In this document: in pieces, positions 1-8,973 of the stretch
How the letters are laid out: each line of letters starts with the position of its first letter
Numbering within the stretch: the stretch's first letter is position 1
Source of the DNA: Candidatus Krumholzibacteriia bacterium
GTDB taxonomy: Bacteria; Krumholzibacteriota; Krumholzibacteriia; LZORAL124-64-63
DNA length: 64,000 nucleotides
NCBI GenBank assembly: GCA_016744705.1
Contig: JADGDU010000016.1
Coordinates: 42,059 to 106,058 of the forward strand
Reading direction: 5' to 3'
The notes under the pieces: model-generated
The model's database searches: none
What the model was told of the DNA's origin: nothing
What the model saw: only the letters and a program-made list of their open reading frames with translations
Program-made: the position numbers and the translations under genes

Positions 1-102
1 ATCGTCCACGTTCAAGTTGGGAAGCTCCACCTCCGGCTGTCCGTCCGGCTCATAGGAATGTCCCTCGGGTGAGCGGGTGGGGTGAGCGGTGGTTCCAGGC
101 AT
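1..102 (-). CDS. Partial gene, N-terminus only, unknown product
   Basis: An ATG on the minus strand at 102-100 opens a frame that stays open for 34 codons to the window edge. The visible peptide is hydrophilic and acidic (ending PNLNVDD at the edge) with no signal peptide. There is no convincing Shine-Dalgarno sequence, so the start is uncertain. It would be divergent from the phosphatase-fold gene that follows. I do not recognise a family, and the frame could be chance. Confidence 0.35.
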   Translation of the reverse strand, partial: MPGTTAHPTRSPEGHSYEPDGQPEVELPNLNVDD

Positions 103-262
103 GTGGCTGTAAGCCGGCAAGGCTATTTGCGTATGGCGTGATGTTTTAAAAGAAGACAGTGCTCCACCCTTCCGCTGAATGTTGCTCACCATTATAAGAC
201 TGGAACCGCACCCTGTCAGATTTCCTCTCGGTTTTCTCCCCTGCATGTGTGATATTTGGGCC

Positions 263-1231
263 ATGACATCAACACAACACAAATCAATTTTTGGCTACCT
301 GATAGCTTTGATCCTGCTGCTGGTCTGGGCCGCAGCCTTTGCGGGCCCATCCCTGGACAAGCCGGTTAAAACCACCGTCCTAAGTTTCAACATTCGCTAT
401 GCCGGTGCCAACGATGGTGACAACAGCTGGGACAAACGGCGGTACTTGGTGCGCCGTGCCATCCGTGACCACAAACCAGCCATTTTTGGAGTGCAGGAAT
501 GCCTTTGGTCCGAAGGCCTGGAACTGAGTGAGGCTTTTTATGGCTACCGCATCACGGGAGTGGGCCGGGATGATGGCGTGCGGGAAGGCGAGATGTGCCT
601 CATTTTCACCCGCCAAGACCGTTACCACGTCCTCGATTATGGCTTTTTCTGGCTCAGTGAAGAGCCCGAAACCCCCGGCAGCAAAGGCTGGGATGCTGCC
701 TGTCCCCGAGTTGTCACCTGGGTCAAATTGCGAGACCGGTGGTGCAATCCCGACACCCTGTTTGTGGTCAATACACACCTGGACCATGTGGGTGAAGAGG
801 CCCGCCTGGAAGGGGCCCGCTTGCTGCAAAAGCGTGTGGCGAAACTCGCCGAAGGATACCCCGTCATCCTTATGGGCGACTTCAATGCTTCAGCCACCAG
901 CGACAGTCCCCCTTATCGTATTCTAGCTGACGAGGGTTACAAAGCCGGTTTGGCTCTACGGGACACCTGGTTTTTTGCCTCCCGAGAGGAACGCCTGAAA
1001 GGCGATGGTACTTTTCATGGCTTCACAGGCAAGGCCAGCAGAGGTCGCATCGACTGGATTCTTACCAGTGGAGAATTTCCCGGAGATTCGGCGGGCATTG
1101 ATCGTTTTCAAAAGAATGATCAGTATCCCTCGGACCATTTTCCAGTTTGGGCCACCTTCCTTCAGCAACGGCATCCGCCCCTGCCCGGGGATGAAATTGA
1201 TGCCAGCACCGGAGCCACTCCCCGTTACTAA
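263..1231 (+). CDS. Secreted endonuclease/exonuclease/phosphatase-family protein
   Basis: Likely a metal-dependent phosphodiesterase or nuclease of the EEP fold, exported from the cytoplasm. Family motifs seen: SFNIRYAG at the first strand, VQECL with the metal-binding Glu, NTHLDH with catalytic His, MGDFNA, and the C-terminal SDHFPV with the last catalytic His. Length (322 aa) is typical. I place the start at the ATG at 263, where MTSTQHK leads into a hydrophobic stretch and a signal cleavage site near FAG. An upstream in-frame ATG at 179 would add 28 residues and hide the signal peptide. The gene stands alone and ends in a strong terminator. Substrate is unknown; such proteins in this fold range from DNases to sugar-phosphate phosphatases. 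Confidence 0.85.
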   Translation: MTSTQHKSIFGYLIALILLLVWAAAFAGPSLDKPVKTTVLSFNIRYAGANDGDNSWDKRRYLVRRAIRDHKPAIFGVQECLWSEGLELSEAFYGYRITGVGRDDGVREGEMCLIFTRQDRYHVLDYGFFWLSEEPETPGSKGWDAACPRVVTWVKLRDRWCNPDTLFVVNTHLDHVGEEARLEGARLLQKRVAKLAEGYPVILMGDFNASATSDSPPYRILADEGYKAGLALRDTWFFASREERLKGDGTFHGFTGKASRGRIDWILTSGEFPGDSAGIDRFQKNDQYPSDHFPVWATFLQQRHPPLPGDEIDASTGATPRY

Positions 1232-1232
1232 A

Positions 1233-1266
1233 AAGCCGGGCCCATGACAGGCCCGGCTTATTTCTT
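1233..1266 (+). terminator. Rho-independent terminator
   Basis: Ten-base perfect stem AAGCCGGGCC / GGCCCGGCTT with a 7-base loop, two bases after the stop codon of the phosphatase-fold gene, followed by ATTTCTTT. Confidence 0.85.
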
Positions 1267-1281
1267 TGGAGTCGTTTTCAG

Positions 1282-1692
1282 TTAGTGATTTCTACACCAC
1301 CGCGCAGGCTTCTGATATTTTTTCCAACTTCGGGAACTCTGCGCCGCCCGAACCACCTTACGAGGCAATTCAAAATATCGCGCGATTTCTGACCACCGAT
1401 ATCCTCGATCCCGCATAAACAGAATTTCATACTTGGGAATACCACTGTACCGAGACAGGCGGGTGGCAATGCGCCGGTCTTTCTGGGTGGTGCGGAGAGA
1501 ACGCTTTTTGTAGCTGTGACGCTCAACCGTAACATTCCCACATGTGAAACCCGTGTTCAGGTTCAGCCTGACCAGGGGAGTACGAACTTTTGCTCGGATG
1601 CGAACATCCGCTGGTCCCGCCACTGACGGTGAAGCAGTCAGAAAAATAATCAGGGCGCTGAGGCTTAAAATTGTCATTCTCATGGTTTTCAT
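1282..1692 (-). CDS. Small secreted basic protein, unknown function
   Basis: A 136-residue protein starting MKMKTMRMTILSLSALIIF..., a clear signal peptide with cleavage near SVAGPA. The mature part is strongly basic, with RRIATRLSRYSGIPKYEILF and a following segment rich in Arg and Trp that looks helix-turn-helix-like (WSEIARYFELP), which is odd for an exported protein. The start at 1692 is chosen because AAGGAG lies seven bases upstream (complement at 1700-1705); an in-frame ATG at 1698 sits too close to it. No family recognised. It is transcribed divergently from isocitrate dehydrogenase. Confidence 0.6.
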   Translation of the reverse strand: MKTMRMTILSLSALIIFLTASPSVAGPADVRIRAKVRTPLVRLNLNTGFTCGNVTVERHSYKKRSLRTTQKDRRIATRLSRYSGIPKYEILFMRDRGYRWSEIARYFELPRKVVRAAQSSRSWKKYQKPARWCRNH

Positions 1693-2010
1693 TTTCATTC
1701 TCCTTTGAAGTTCACCAGCGAGGGGTGACGCATGTACCCACCATTGCAACTTGGAGACCAAAACGAAAACAACCCGACTAAAGCGATACATCACAATGAA
1801 TTACTAAACAACCCGGGGATTTTCCCCCACATTTATCCAGTCCTCCATTTAAGACAGTTTCCTTTTTTGAGGATACCCAAGAGGTCAGTAGCTCTTGACT
1901 ATCTTGGATGCCTATATAATCGTTGTTGCATAACTTATTATCCGCATGCACCATGCTGGCCATACTGGTTTGCCTATGAATGGCATGTTCTCAAACGCCG
2001 AGGGAATGAT
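1693..2010. other. Intergenic region between divergent genes
   Basis: No gene seen. It carries the AAGGAG site for the small basic protein at its left end and AGGGA before isocitrate dehydrogenase at its right end. A TTGACT (1895-1900) and a TATAAT (1915-1920) point toward isocitrate dehydrogenase, but their 14-base spacing is short for a sigma-70 promoter, so only the -10 box is a fair candidate. Confidence 0.4.
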
Positions 2011-4239
2011 ATGGACTCCTCCAAAATCATCTGGACGAAGATTGATGAAGCGCCTGCTTTGGCCACCTACACCCTGTTGCCTGTGGTTCAAGCCTATACC
2101 AAGGGCACCCAAGTCGAGGTTGAGACCACTGATATCTCTCTCGCCGGTCGTATCATTGCCAATTTCCCGGATAATCTCACCGCTGAGCAGAAAATGGACG
2201 ACAACCTGGCCATGTTGGGCAAGCTCGTCAAAAGGCCAGAAGCTAATATTATCAAGCTGCCCAATATCAGCGCCTCCATCCCCCAGCTTCAGGAAGCCAT
2301 CCAGGAACTCCAGGGTCATGGCTACAACATCCCAAACTACCCTGAAGAGCCACAAAATGAGGCGGACAAAGCCTTGCAGGCTCGTTTTGCCAAAGTCCTC
2401 GGTTCCGCTGTGAATCCGGTACTGCGGGAAGGGAATGCCGATCGCCGCGCCGCTGTTTCGGTGAAGAAAAATGCCCAGAAAAACCCACACCGGATGATGA
2501 AGGACTGGCCCGAATCCGGTTCCAGGTCCCGGGTGGCCTTCATGACAGAAAAAGACTTCTTCGGCACCGAAAATTCCACCACCATGGATCAGGCCGACAC
2601 CGCGCGCATCGACTTTGTAGCCGCTGACGGTAGGATCACTCTGTTGAAAGAAAACATCGCCCTGTTGGATGGCGAAGTCATCGATACTTCCGTTATGAAC
2701 GTGGAGGCTCTGCGCCGCTTTTACACCCAGACCATTGCCGAAGCCAAAAGTGAAGGTGTACTGCTTTCTCTGCACTTAAAAGCCACCATGATGAAGATCT
2801 CCGATCCCGTCATGTTTGGCCACTGCGTCTCAGTTTATTTTGCCGCCGCCCTGGACAAACACGCTGCCGTGCTGGCTGAAATTGGCGCCAACCTGAATAA
2901 CGGTCTGGCCGGAGTGCTAGACAAACTGGACAAACTGCCAGCCGACAAGAAGGCTGAAATCGAAGCGGACATCCAAGCGGTGTACGCCACCCAACCGGCT
3001 CTGGCCATGGTCGACTCTCGCAAGGGCATCACCAATTTGCACGTGCCCAACAACGTCATCATTGATGCTTCCATGCCCAACGTGGTGCGCGACGGCGGCC
3101 GCATGTGGAACAATGACGACGAGCTGCAGGATACCATCGCCATGGTGCCGGATCGCAGTTACGCCACCATGTATCAGGTGTGCATTGAAGACTGCCAGAA
3201 GTTTGGCCAGTACGATCCATCCACCATGGGTAATGTGGCCAATGTGGGACTGATGGCCCAGAAAGCCGAAGAGTACGGCTCTCACGACAAGACATTCATG
3301 GCCCAAGGCACAGGCACCATTCGCGTCGTTGGCCAGGGGGGAAACACACTCCTGGAGCAAGCCGTGGAAACCGGTGATATTTTCCGCATGTGCCAGGCTA
3401 AGGACGAGCCCATTCGCGATTGGGTAAAACTGGGTGTGACCCGGGCCCGAGCCACGGGCTATCCCGCCATTTTCTGGCTGAACAAAGAGCGGGGACACGA
3501 TGCCCAGCTCATTAAAAAAGTGAACAAGTACCTTCCTGATCATGATACCACCGGCCTCGATATCCGGATCATGAATCTGGATGACGCCATGAGGTTCACC
3601 CTGGAAAGGGTGCGCAAAGGTGAGAATAGCATTTCCGTCACCGGAAACGTGCTGCGTGATTACCTGACCGATCTGTTCCCCATTCTCGAACTGGGAACAA
3701 GCGCCCGCATGCTGTCCATCGTACCCTTGCTGAACGGTGGCGGTCTGTTTGAAACCGGCGCCGGCGGTTCAGCTCCCAAGCACGTGCAGCAATTCCTACA
3801 GGAGGGCCATCTGCGGTGGGACTCTCTGGGAGAATATTGTGCCCTGGTGCCATCCTTTGAAGCCATCGCTTCCCGCACCGGCAATAAAAAAGCAGCCTTG
3901 CTGGCTGCCACCCTGGATGAGGCTGTGGGAACCTACCTGGAGAACAAGCGCTTCCCCTCCCGTAAAGTAAATGAATTGGATAACCGGGGCAGCAGTTTCT
4001 ATCTGGCTTTGTACTGGGCTCAGGCATTGGCAGCCCAGGATGAGGATGCAGAGATGAAGGCGCGTTTCACCCAGGTTGCCGCCGACCTCGCAACTCAGGA
4101 AGAAACGATCATCAGCGAACTGCTGGCAGCTCAGGGGGCCCCCGTGGACCTGGGTGGTTATTTTGACCCTGATATGGAATTGACGGCTAAGGCCATGCGC
4201 CCCAGTGCCACCTTCAACGGGATCATCGATTCGATTTAA
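2011..4239 (+). CDS. icd: Isocitrate dehydrogenase (NADP), monomeric type
   Basis: Converts isocitrate to 2-oxoglutarate in the TCA cycle, giving NADPH, in the cytoplasm. The 742-residue length and near-continuous match to the monomeric IDH family identify it: N-terminal [19 protein letters not shown], the [10 protein letters not shown] substrate region, [14 protein letters not shown], the long middle segment with [17 protein letters not shown] and [16 protein letters not shown], and [21 protein letters not shown] near the end. It is unrelated in sequence to the usual homodimeric Icd. Start at 2011 follows AGGGA at a spacing of six; the frame is open farther upstream but without family similarity. 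Single-gene unit closed by a strong terminator. Confidence 0.95.
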   Translation: MDSSKIIWTKIDEAPALATYTLLPVVQAYTKGTQVEVETTDISLAGRIIANFPDNLTAEQKMDDNLAMLGKLVKRPEANIIKLPNISASIPQLQEAIQELQGHGYNIPNYPEEPQNEADKALQARFAKVLGSAVNPVLREGNADRRAAVSVKKNAQKNPHRMMKDWPESGSRSRVAFMTEKDFFGTENSTTMDQADTARIDFVAADGRITLLKENIALLDGEVIDTSVMNVEALRRFYTQTIAEAKSEGVLLSLHLKATMMKISDPVMFGHCVSVYFAAALDKHAAVLAEIGANLNNGLAGVLDKLDKLPADKKAEIEADIQAVYATQPALAMVDSRKGITNLHVPNNVIIDASMPNVVRDGGRMWNNDDELQDTIAMVPDRSYATMYQVCIEDCQKFGQYDPSTMGNVANVGLMAQKAEEYGSHDKTFMAQGTGTIRVVGQGGNTLLEQAVETGDIFRMCQAKDEPIRDWVKLGVTRARATGYPAIFWLNKERGHDAQLIKKVNKYLPDHDTTGLDIRIMNLDDAMRFTLERVRKGENSISVTGNVLRDYLTDLFPILELGTSARMLSIVPLLNGGGLFETGAGGSAPKHVQQFLQEGHLRWDSLGEYCALVPSFEAIASRTGNKKAALLAATLDEAVGTYLENKRFPSRKVNELDNRGSSFYLALYWAQALAAQDEDAEMKARFTQVAADLATQEETIISELLAAQGAPVDLGGYFDPDMELTAKAMRPSATFNGIIDSI

Positions 4240-4263
4240 CCTGCAGAAAACAGGGTTGATAAT

Positions 4264-4302
4264 AAAAAGGCAGACTCGGAAATTCCGAGTCTGCCTTTTT
4301 TC
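4264..4302. terminator. Bidirectional terminator
   Basis: Stem AGGCAGACTCGGA / TCCGAGTCTGCCT, flanked by an A-run on the left and a T-run on the right, so it can end both isocitrate dehydrogenase (+) and the convergent FmdE-like gene (-). Confidence 0.85.
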
Positions 4303-4328
4303 CTACCTGGCGCTCAAGCAAGCAGGGC

Positions 4329-4934
4329 CTAAGCGCCGAGAGTCACCAACACTGGCCAGAGCTCTGGTGAGGTCATGATAATACCCACCCGCTCCTGCCA
4401 CATGGTGCCAAATTCAGCCTTCTGTTCAGGGCCGGCGGCTCCAGACATGATAGCCTGCATCAACTCACTTTGTTTGGGATTGGGCGCCACGGCAGAGGCA
4501 TCATAATCGGCCCCTATACTCTGGCCGGTGTCCATTCTGGTGAAGCGCACCTCGGCCCTTTGTGCGACTCCATAATCCAACAAACCCGAACGCTTGAATT
4601 TGGGACCAACGCCCCGAAACCCCCCAGGCCCGGCAGCTCCGGTAATCATACTAAGCACATTGCCGATGACGCCGGTGACGCCTTCGTCCAGGGCATCTCG
4701 CATTTCGACTTTGATGTTTCCCCGTTCGGGAATCTCTTCACCGTACAGATGGGCCAAAGCCTCGTGGGCCATAAGAAACGCCCCGGCCACCGTCGGACAG
4801 GAATGGCCTGCCAGTTTCACCACATCTGTGTAGGTGTAAGTCATGTGGCCTCCTGTTGTGGCACCCAGAAAATCGGACAAAGGATCGATCAGATCGATGG
4901 TGGGAGCTTCTTGAAAGAAAGAGGGAGTTTGCAA
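4329..4934 (-). CDS. FmdE-like metal-binding protein
   Basis: A 201-residue protein with an FmdE domain: the GHSCP motif (His44, Cys46) that in this family binds metal, followed by the GNVLSMITGAAGPGGF segment. FmdE was named from formylmethanofuran dehydrogenase operons but is widespread in bacteria with no methanogenesis, and its reaction is unsettled. The start is a TTG at 4934-4932: AAGGAG sits eight bases upstream (complement 4943-4948), and the N-terminus TPSFFQEAPTIDL fits this family. The longer frame from 4994 would run through the terminator of the upstream gene. It lies downstream of superoxide reductase on the same strand, separated by that terminator. Confidence 0.75.
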   Translation of the reverse strand: MQTPSFFQEAPTIDLIDPLSDFLGATTGGHMTYTYTDVVKLAGHSCPTVAGAFLMAHEALAHLYGEEIPERGNIKVEMRDALDEGVTGVIGNVLSMITGAAGPGGFRGVGPKFKRSGLLDYGVAQRAEVRFTRMDTGQSIGADYDASAVAPNPKQSELMQAIMSGAAGPEQKAEFGTMWQERVGIIMTSPELWPVLVTLGA

Positions 4935-4949
4935 TGGACTATCTCCTTG

Positions 4950-4980
4950 AAAAAGAAACCGCCGGCAAGCCGACGGTTTC
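4950..4980 (-). terminator. Terminator between superoxide reductase and FmdE-like gene
   Basis: On the minus strand, GAAACCGTCGGC pairs with GCCGGCGGTTTC and is followed by TTTTTC. It sits after the superoxide reductase stop and only a few bases before the ribosome-binding site of the FmdE-like gene, so partial read-through could set the ratio of the two products. Confidence 0.75.
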
Positions 4981-5007
4981 CATGAGGGCATCAATTCCTG
5001 GCAGAAA

Positions 5008-5400
5008 CTAACCTTCGACGGTCACTTCCACTGGGGTGCTCTCCCAGATGCCGTGCTTGGTGCAATAGGCGTGGGATGTCAGGTTCAATTTACTGCCGGT
5101 GGGCACCACATTGAAAGTGACTTCCAAGTGGCCCTTGGCACCTTGTCCACCAAGCAATCCGGCAGGAAAGTTGGCTTCACCTAACAAAGTTGCCCCATTG
5201 AAAAGAGAGACGGACTTGATGTAATGATCCAGATCATCAGGATGGGTGTATTCGTTGCCCACTTTAACCGTCACAGCAAAAGGGTTTTCCTTTTGGGCGC
5301 TGTCTTCGCAATGGATGAAGGGGCTATGACGATCAATATAGTCTTTTTTTGCTTCTTTTTCCACAGTGTCGATATCTACGTAGCGGTTAATCTTTGGCAC
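5008..5400 (-). CDS. Superoxide reductase, neelaredoxin type
   Basis: Reduces superoxide to hydrogen peroxide without releasing oxygen, typical of anaerobes and microaerophiles; cytoplasmic. The 130 residues form a single SOR domain with no N-terminal rubredoxin-like centre. The mononuclear iron ligands can be assigned as His25 (in DRHSPFI), His53 and His59 (THPDDLDHYI), and Cys113 and His116 (YCTKHGIW). The Glu-Lys pair that precedes the first His in many family members is replaced by Asp-Arg, so the mobile Lys role may be filled by Arg24. Starts MPKINRYVDID with a usable GGAG-like site upstream. A terminator follows immediately. Confidence 0.9.
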   Translation of the reverse strand: MPKINRYVDIDTVEKEAKKDYIDRHSPFIHCEDSAQKENPFAVTVKVGNEYTHPDDLDHYIKSVSLFNGATLLGEANFPAGLLGGQGAKGHLEVTFNVVPTGSKLNLTSHAYCTKHGIWESTPVEVTVEG

Positions 5401-5483
5401 GACAAATCTCCTGGTTGGGTGGCCCTGATTTCAAAAGTTGGGTGCAATCTATCGGGGTTTTTGAAAATTCGCAACCAAAGTAT

Positions 5484-6215
5484 TCACTCAGGCACCAACC
5501 AACGCTTCCACCACGGCCTGAGGCTACGAGCCACCTGGTGGTGAACCAATTGCACCTCATAATTATCCGATAACAAGGCGTACCCCAACCAGCTCTCAGG
5601 TAACCCCAGGTAACGGGTTCCCTGGTGGAGAATATCGAACCAGCGATGATGGTGTCCGAAGAACCACAGGCGGGGTTGAAGGTGCGGAGCAAGAAGGGAC
5701 AACTTGGGTTCCCCCAGATCTCCATAGTGCCCCATACCCGGAGCTCCGGACACACCCAGGCCCGAAGGGCAGTCATGGGAGAGAACTAAATCCACATCAT
5801 CAGGACGGTGGGATAAGCAATGCTCAATATCCGCATTGGTGATCTCCGTTCCTCGGGGCGTGGTGGCAGAATCCATATACCGCGCGCCCCCCAAACACAG
5901 CCCGCACCAGGAATCCGTGCAATAAAGTCCCCCCCGAGGCACATAAGTCAGAACATCGGCATAATCTCTGGCCAGAGCCAACAAAGAACCATGGTCCTCA
6001 TGATTGCCTTCAATGCATGCCACCGGCCGGTTGAATCGCTGTTCATTCTTGCGGAAATATTCCCGCATTTTATCACCAAAAAAACCAAAATCCCCAAGTA
6101 CAAAAACCCCGGTTATGGATTGCCCACTATTTTCTTCCGCATGAAGAATCTGGGCATTGATCATTTCATAATGGGTATGAACATCCCCAATGATGAGAGT
6201 GGTGCCCCGGCTCAT
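5484..6215 (-). CDS. Metallophosphoesterase
   Basis: A calcineurin-like phosphoesterase of 243 residues with the full two-metal motif set: GDVHTHYE, GDFGFFGD, GNHED, SHDCP and GHHHRW. Likely cytoplasmic, since no signal peptide or membrane segment is seen. Its ATG overlaps the TGA of the membrane nucleotidyltransferase gene (ATGA at 6215-6212), so the two are translationally coupled and probably work together. The substrate is unknown; possibilities include cyclic or di-nucleotides, or a nucleotidyl group put on by the partner. The C-terminus is rich in Trp and Arg. Confidence 0.85.
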   Translation of the reverse strand: MSRGTTLIIGDVHTHYEMINAQILHAEENSGQSITGVFVLGDFGFFGDKMREYFRKNEQRFNRPVACIEGNHEDHGSLLALARDYADVLTYVPRGGLYCTDSWCGLCLGGARYMDSATTPRGTEITNADIEHCLSHRPDDVDLVLSHDCPSGLGVSGAPGMGHYGDLGEPKLSLLAPHLQPRLWFFGHHHRWFDILHQGTRYLGLPESWLGYALLSDNYEVQLVHHQVARSLRPWWKRWLVPE

Positions 6216-8281
6216 GCGCCTGTCCCAAACTCATGCTGGAGACTCTCCTGCAGGGCCTTGATCTGGCGGAAGGCCTGCTTCATGGATTTTTGAACTTCCG
6301 GCGACAGTTTTTCCGGGTCAATCATGTTGTCCACATCCAGGTGGCTGGCACGGCGTGTGGCCTGATGGGCCAGGCGAATATTCAATAGCAGACGGAAAGA
6401 TTGGGCCGACTCCTCAGCCGACTGGGCTTGAAGGTGCCCCAACTCGGACAAGGTCTCCAGCCGCTCCAGAGTGCCGGCCGAAGTCACGCCACATTGCAGA
6501 GTCCGCAATCGCGCCACATCAACCAACTGGGCCATCACACCCTTGATATCCAAACCCATGCCCGCGCCGGGGGCCTCTTTCAAAACAAAAGCTCCGAAGG
6601 TATTAATGGGTGGCTCATAGTACAGAATACTCTGGGCCAGCATGGGGAAAAATCGGGGGTTCTGACTCAGGGTGTTTTCCAAATGGAGGTGCAGGGCTGG
6701 AATCAGACTATCCTCACCCAGCACACTGCGGAAGTCGAAAAAGATCTTGGCCCGTAAGAGATCTTCCGGCTCCAATGAAGTGATCCAACCATCGAAGGCT
6801 GCGCACCAATTTTTCAGTGGGCGGCAAAACTCAGCTTCGCTGGACATGATCTTTCCCAGGCAATAAGGATAGCCCGCAGCGTCCAACAAATCGGCCAGAC
6901 GCGCCCCCATGCGCAGGAAATATTCCTGCACCATGGCAGCCTCTTGATCCGGCACATCCTGATAAATGAGAGCATGATCCTGATCGGCAGACAAGGTCAC
7001 TTCACCGCGGCCCAAGCTCCCCATGAGCATGATGTCGAAAGGCACCGGCGCCGAGCCCAATTCTTTCACAATGAACTCTATAGCTTTGTTCACTACGCCG
7101 TCAGCACTGGAAGAGAGCATCCGGCTGACCTGCTCGCCATCGGCTCCGTGATTCATCATCAGGGTGGCTAAATCTGCCGTGCGCCGACTGGCCGCTTCAA
7201 GGTCGTCCAGATTGTCGGCCGAAAGAATATCCAGCTCCCGGGGCCGGGACAGCCGGGCCGCTACAGCCATGAAACCCGCTCGCCCCTGGACCACAATGCG
7301 TGACAACGTCAGTGTCACCCGCAGCAATTGTCCATCTTTGTGAATCAGTTCTGTTTCATAGCGTGTGGGCGCCTCGATACCTTCAGTGACAGCCTGCCAA
7401 TGTCGCCGGTCATTCTGGATTTCTTCTGGGGTGGTGGTGATGATGGAGGCAATATCCATCTGGGCAAACTCATCCCTTTCGTACCCCAACAGATTGAGCA
7501 AACTGGCGTTGGCATAGAGCCCTTCTCCAGATATGGCCATGACAATGGACTCCCCTGCAGACTCCACCAGAGAACGGTATTTCTCTTCGGAAACCTCCAG
7601 GGCGGCGCCGGCTCGCAAGCGCCCATGCTCTGCCTGGAAGCTGGCCCGCAACAGGACATATAACAACAGGGAGACTAAAATCAGAATCACCAGCGTCGCC
7701 GTTTGCAGGTTCTCTTTGAAGGCGCCAATTTCCACGTCCACATCTTCGGTATATACGCCCGTGCCCAGGATCCAACCCCAGGGTTCAAAACCCTTCACGT
7801 AGGACAGCTTGGGAACGATACGCGCCGTATCGTCTTTCCACTGCCACATGTAATCCACATAACCGCTGCCATTGCTGCGCACCGCGGCCACCATCTCCAC
7901 AAAGAGATGCTTGCCAGCCGGGTCTTCAAAACCTGAAAGATCGCTGCCCTCCAGATCAGGACGATAAGGATGCACCACCATCTGCGGATGCATGTCGATG
8001 ATCCAGAAGTAGTCTTTGCTTTCCTGGCCGTAGTGGAGATTTCGTGTCTGGGCAATGGCCGCATTCTGGGCCTGGGTACGGGACATATTGCCCGCGCGCT
8101 CCTCGGCCTCAAAGCGGGCCAGAACATTCCAGGCCGACTCAGTGAGTTCGCGGATCATCAGACGTTTCTGATCCATCACCACCCGGTCAAGCGAAGGCAA
8201 TAAATAGAGAAAAACCACTCCAGAAAAGAGTGTAATAGCCAGAAAAGCAGGTAGGACTGTGCGCCAAGCGAGTCGTTTCAT
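6212..8281 (-). CDS. Membrane sensor with Cache, PAS and DUF294 nucleotidyltransferase domains
   Basis: A 689-residue protein. TM1 (about 10-28), an extracytoplasmic single-Cache domain (about 40-185, with DYFWIIDMHPQMVVHP and GWILGTGVY), TM2 (about 190-212), a PAS domain (about 230-350), then a DUF294-type nucleotidyltransferase domain. The latter shows GSLGRGE at 421-427 and the metal-binding pair Asp433/Asp435, as in GlnD-like nucleotidyltransferases, followed by a helical DUF294 C-terminal part. In the usual family layout the nucleotidyltransferase follows cyclic-nucleotide and CBS domains; here a Cache-PAS membrane sensor replaces them. Starts after GGAGG at five bases. The downstream metallophosphoesterase overlaps its stop. 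The transferred nucleotide and target are unknown. Confidence 0.85.
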   Translation of the reverse strand: MKRLAWRTVLPAFLAITLFSGVVFLYLLPSLDRVVMDQKRLMIRELTESAWNVLARFEAEERAGNMSRTQAQNAAIAQTRNLHYGQESKDYFWIIDMHPQMVVHPYRPDLEGSDLSGFEDPAGKHLFVEMVAAVRSNGSGYVDYMWQWKDDTARIVPKLSYVKGFEPWGWILGTGVYTEDVDVEIGAFKENLQTATLVILILVSLLLYVLLRASFQAEHGRLRAGAALEVSEEKYRSLVESAGESIVMAISGEGLYANASLLNLLGYERDEFAQMDIASIITTTPEEIQNDRRHWQAVTEGIEAPTRYETELIHKDGQLLRVTLTLSRIVVQGRAGFMAVAARLSRPRELDILSADNLDDLEAASRRTADLATLMMNHGADGEQVSRMLSSSADGVVNKAIEFIVKELGSAPVPFDIMLMGSLGRGEVTLSADQDHALIYQDVPDQEAAMVQEYFLRMGARLADLLDAAGYPYCLGKIMSSEAEFCRPLKNWCAAFDGWITSLEPEDLLRAKIFFDFRSVLGEDSLIPALHLHLENTLSQNPRFFPMLAQSILYYEPPINTFGAFVLKEAPGAGMGLDIKGVMAQLVDVARLRTLQCGVTSAGTLERLETLSELGHLQAQSAEESAQSFRLLLNIRLAHQATRRASHLDVDNMIDPEKLSPEVQKSMKQAFRQIKALQESLQHEFGTGA

Positions 8282-8339
8282 GGGAACCTCCGAGCTTCAG
8301 TGAAAAGCACAATCCCCCTATTGGCAAGCACCTTTCAGT

Positions 8340-8370
8340 TTCCGTATTCGTTTTTTTATATAATACGGAA
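8340..8370 (+). promoter_or_regulatory. Inverted repeat overlapping a TATAAT box
   Basis: Nine-base arms TTCCGTATT (8340-8348) and AATACGGAA (8362-8370) flank a T-rich spacer, and a TATAAT at 8359-8364 overlaps the right arm. No good -35 lies 17 bases upstream. It could be an operator for yaiI or for the divergent sensor gene. Confidence 0.35.
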
Positions 8371-8441
8371 GACTTTGGGCGGCCGGGGCGTTAAATTGGC
8401 GTTGTAAAATCAGACATTCCACACTCAGCCCCGAGGTCTCC

Positions 8442-8891
8442 ATGCTCCATATTTACATCGATGCCGATGCCTGCCCCGTCAAAAGCGAAGTCTACAAAGT
8501 GGCCGATCGGTATGGCTTGCCCGTCACTCTGGTGGCCAACAGTTTTATGCGCATCCCAGCTGGCGACCAGATCAAATTAGTCGTTGTGGACAAAGGATTG
8601 GACGAGGCTGACGATTGGATTGCAGAGCAAGCGGGAAAAGACGACATCGTCATCACCGGTGACATCCCCTTGGCAGCCCGCTGCCTGGACAATGAGGCCC
8701 GAGTGCTAGGGCATAAAGGACGGCCCTTCACCACCGAAAATGTAGGCGACGCTTTGGCCACCCGACAATTGCTGACCCAATTGCGCGACCAGGGCATCAT
8801 GATGGGCGGCCCTCCACCCTTCGCCCAAAAAGACCGATCCCTTTTTCTCCAACAGCTGGATCAAATGATCCAGGCCATCAAGCGGGGCTGA
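8442..8891 (+). CDS. yaiI: UPF0178 / DUF188 family protein YaiI
   Basis: A 149-residue cytoplasmic protein matching the YaiI/YqxD family along its whole length: IYIDADACPVKSEVYKVA at the N-terminus with the conserved Asp pair, then DIVITGDIPLAARCL, and MGGPPPFAQKDRSLF near the C-terminus. The family has a PIN-like fold and is suspected to be a nuclease, but no reaction is established. Divergent from the Cache-PAS-nucleotidyltransferase gene. Confidence 0.9.
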   Translation: MLHIYIDADACPVKSEVYKVADRYGLPVTLVANSFMRIPAGDQIKLVVVDKGLDEADDWIAEQAGKDDIVITGDIPLAARCLDNEARVLGHKGRPFTTENVGDALATRQLLTQLRDQGIMMGGPPPFAQKDRSLFLQQLDQMIQAIKRG

Positions 8892-8973
8892 CCTGCTGCT
8901 TGCATTCCCACCTCAGAATGATAAGGTGACCGGAAGGGAGATTATTTTTTACCATTTTTAGTAAGGTGGCCAT

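Noticed and set aside
1895..1920. TTGACT and TATAAT as a full promoter of isocitrate dehydrogenase
   Set aside because: Spacing is only 14 bases, so I report only the -10 box as a weak candidate.
1912..2775. Long minus-strand frame opposite isocitrate dehydrogenase
   Set aside because: Lies antisense to a strongly conserved gene, lacks a ribosome-binding site and matches no family; it comes from codon bias on the other strand.
2917..3543. Another long minus-strand frame opposite isocitrate dehydrogenase
   Set aside because: Same reason; composition (His/Val-rich) is typical of antisense frames.
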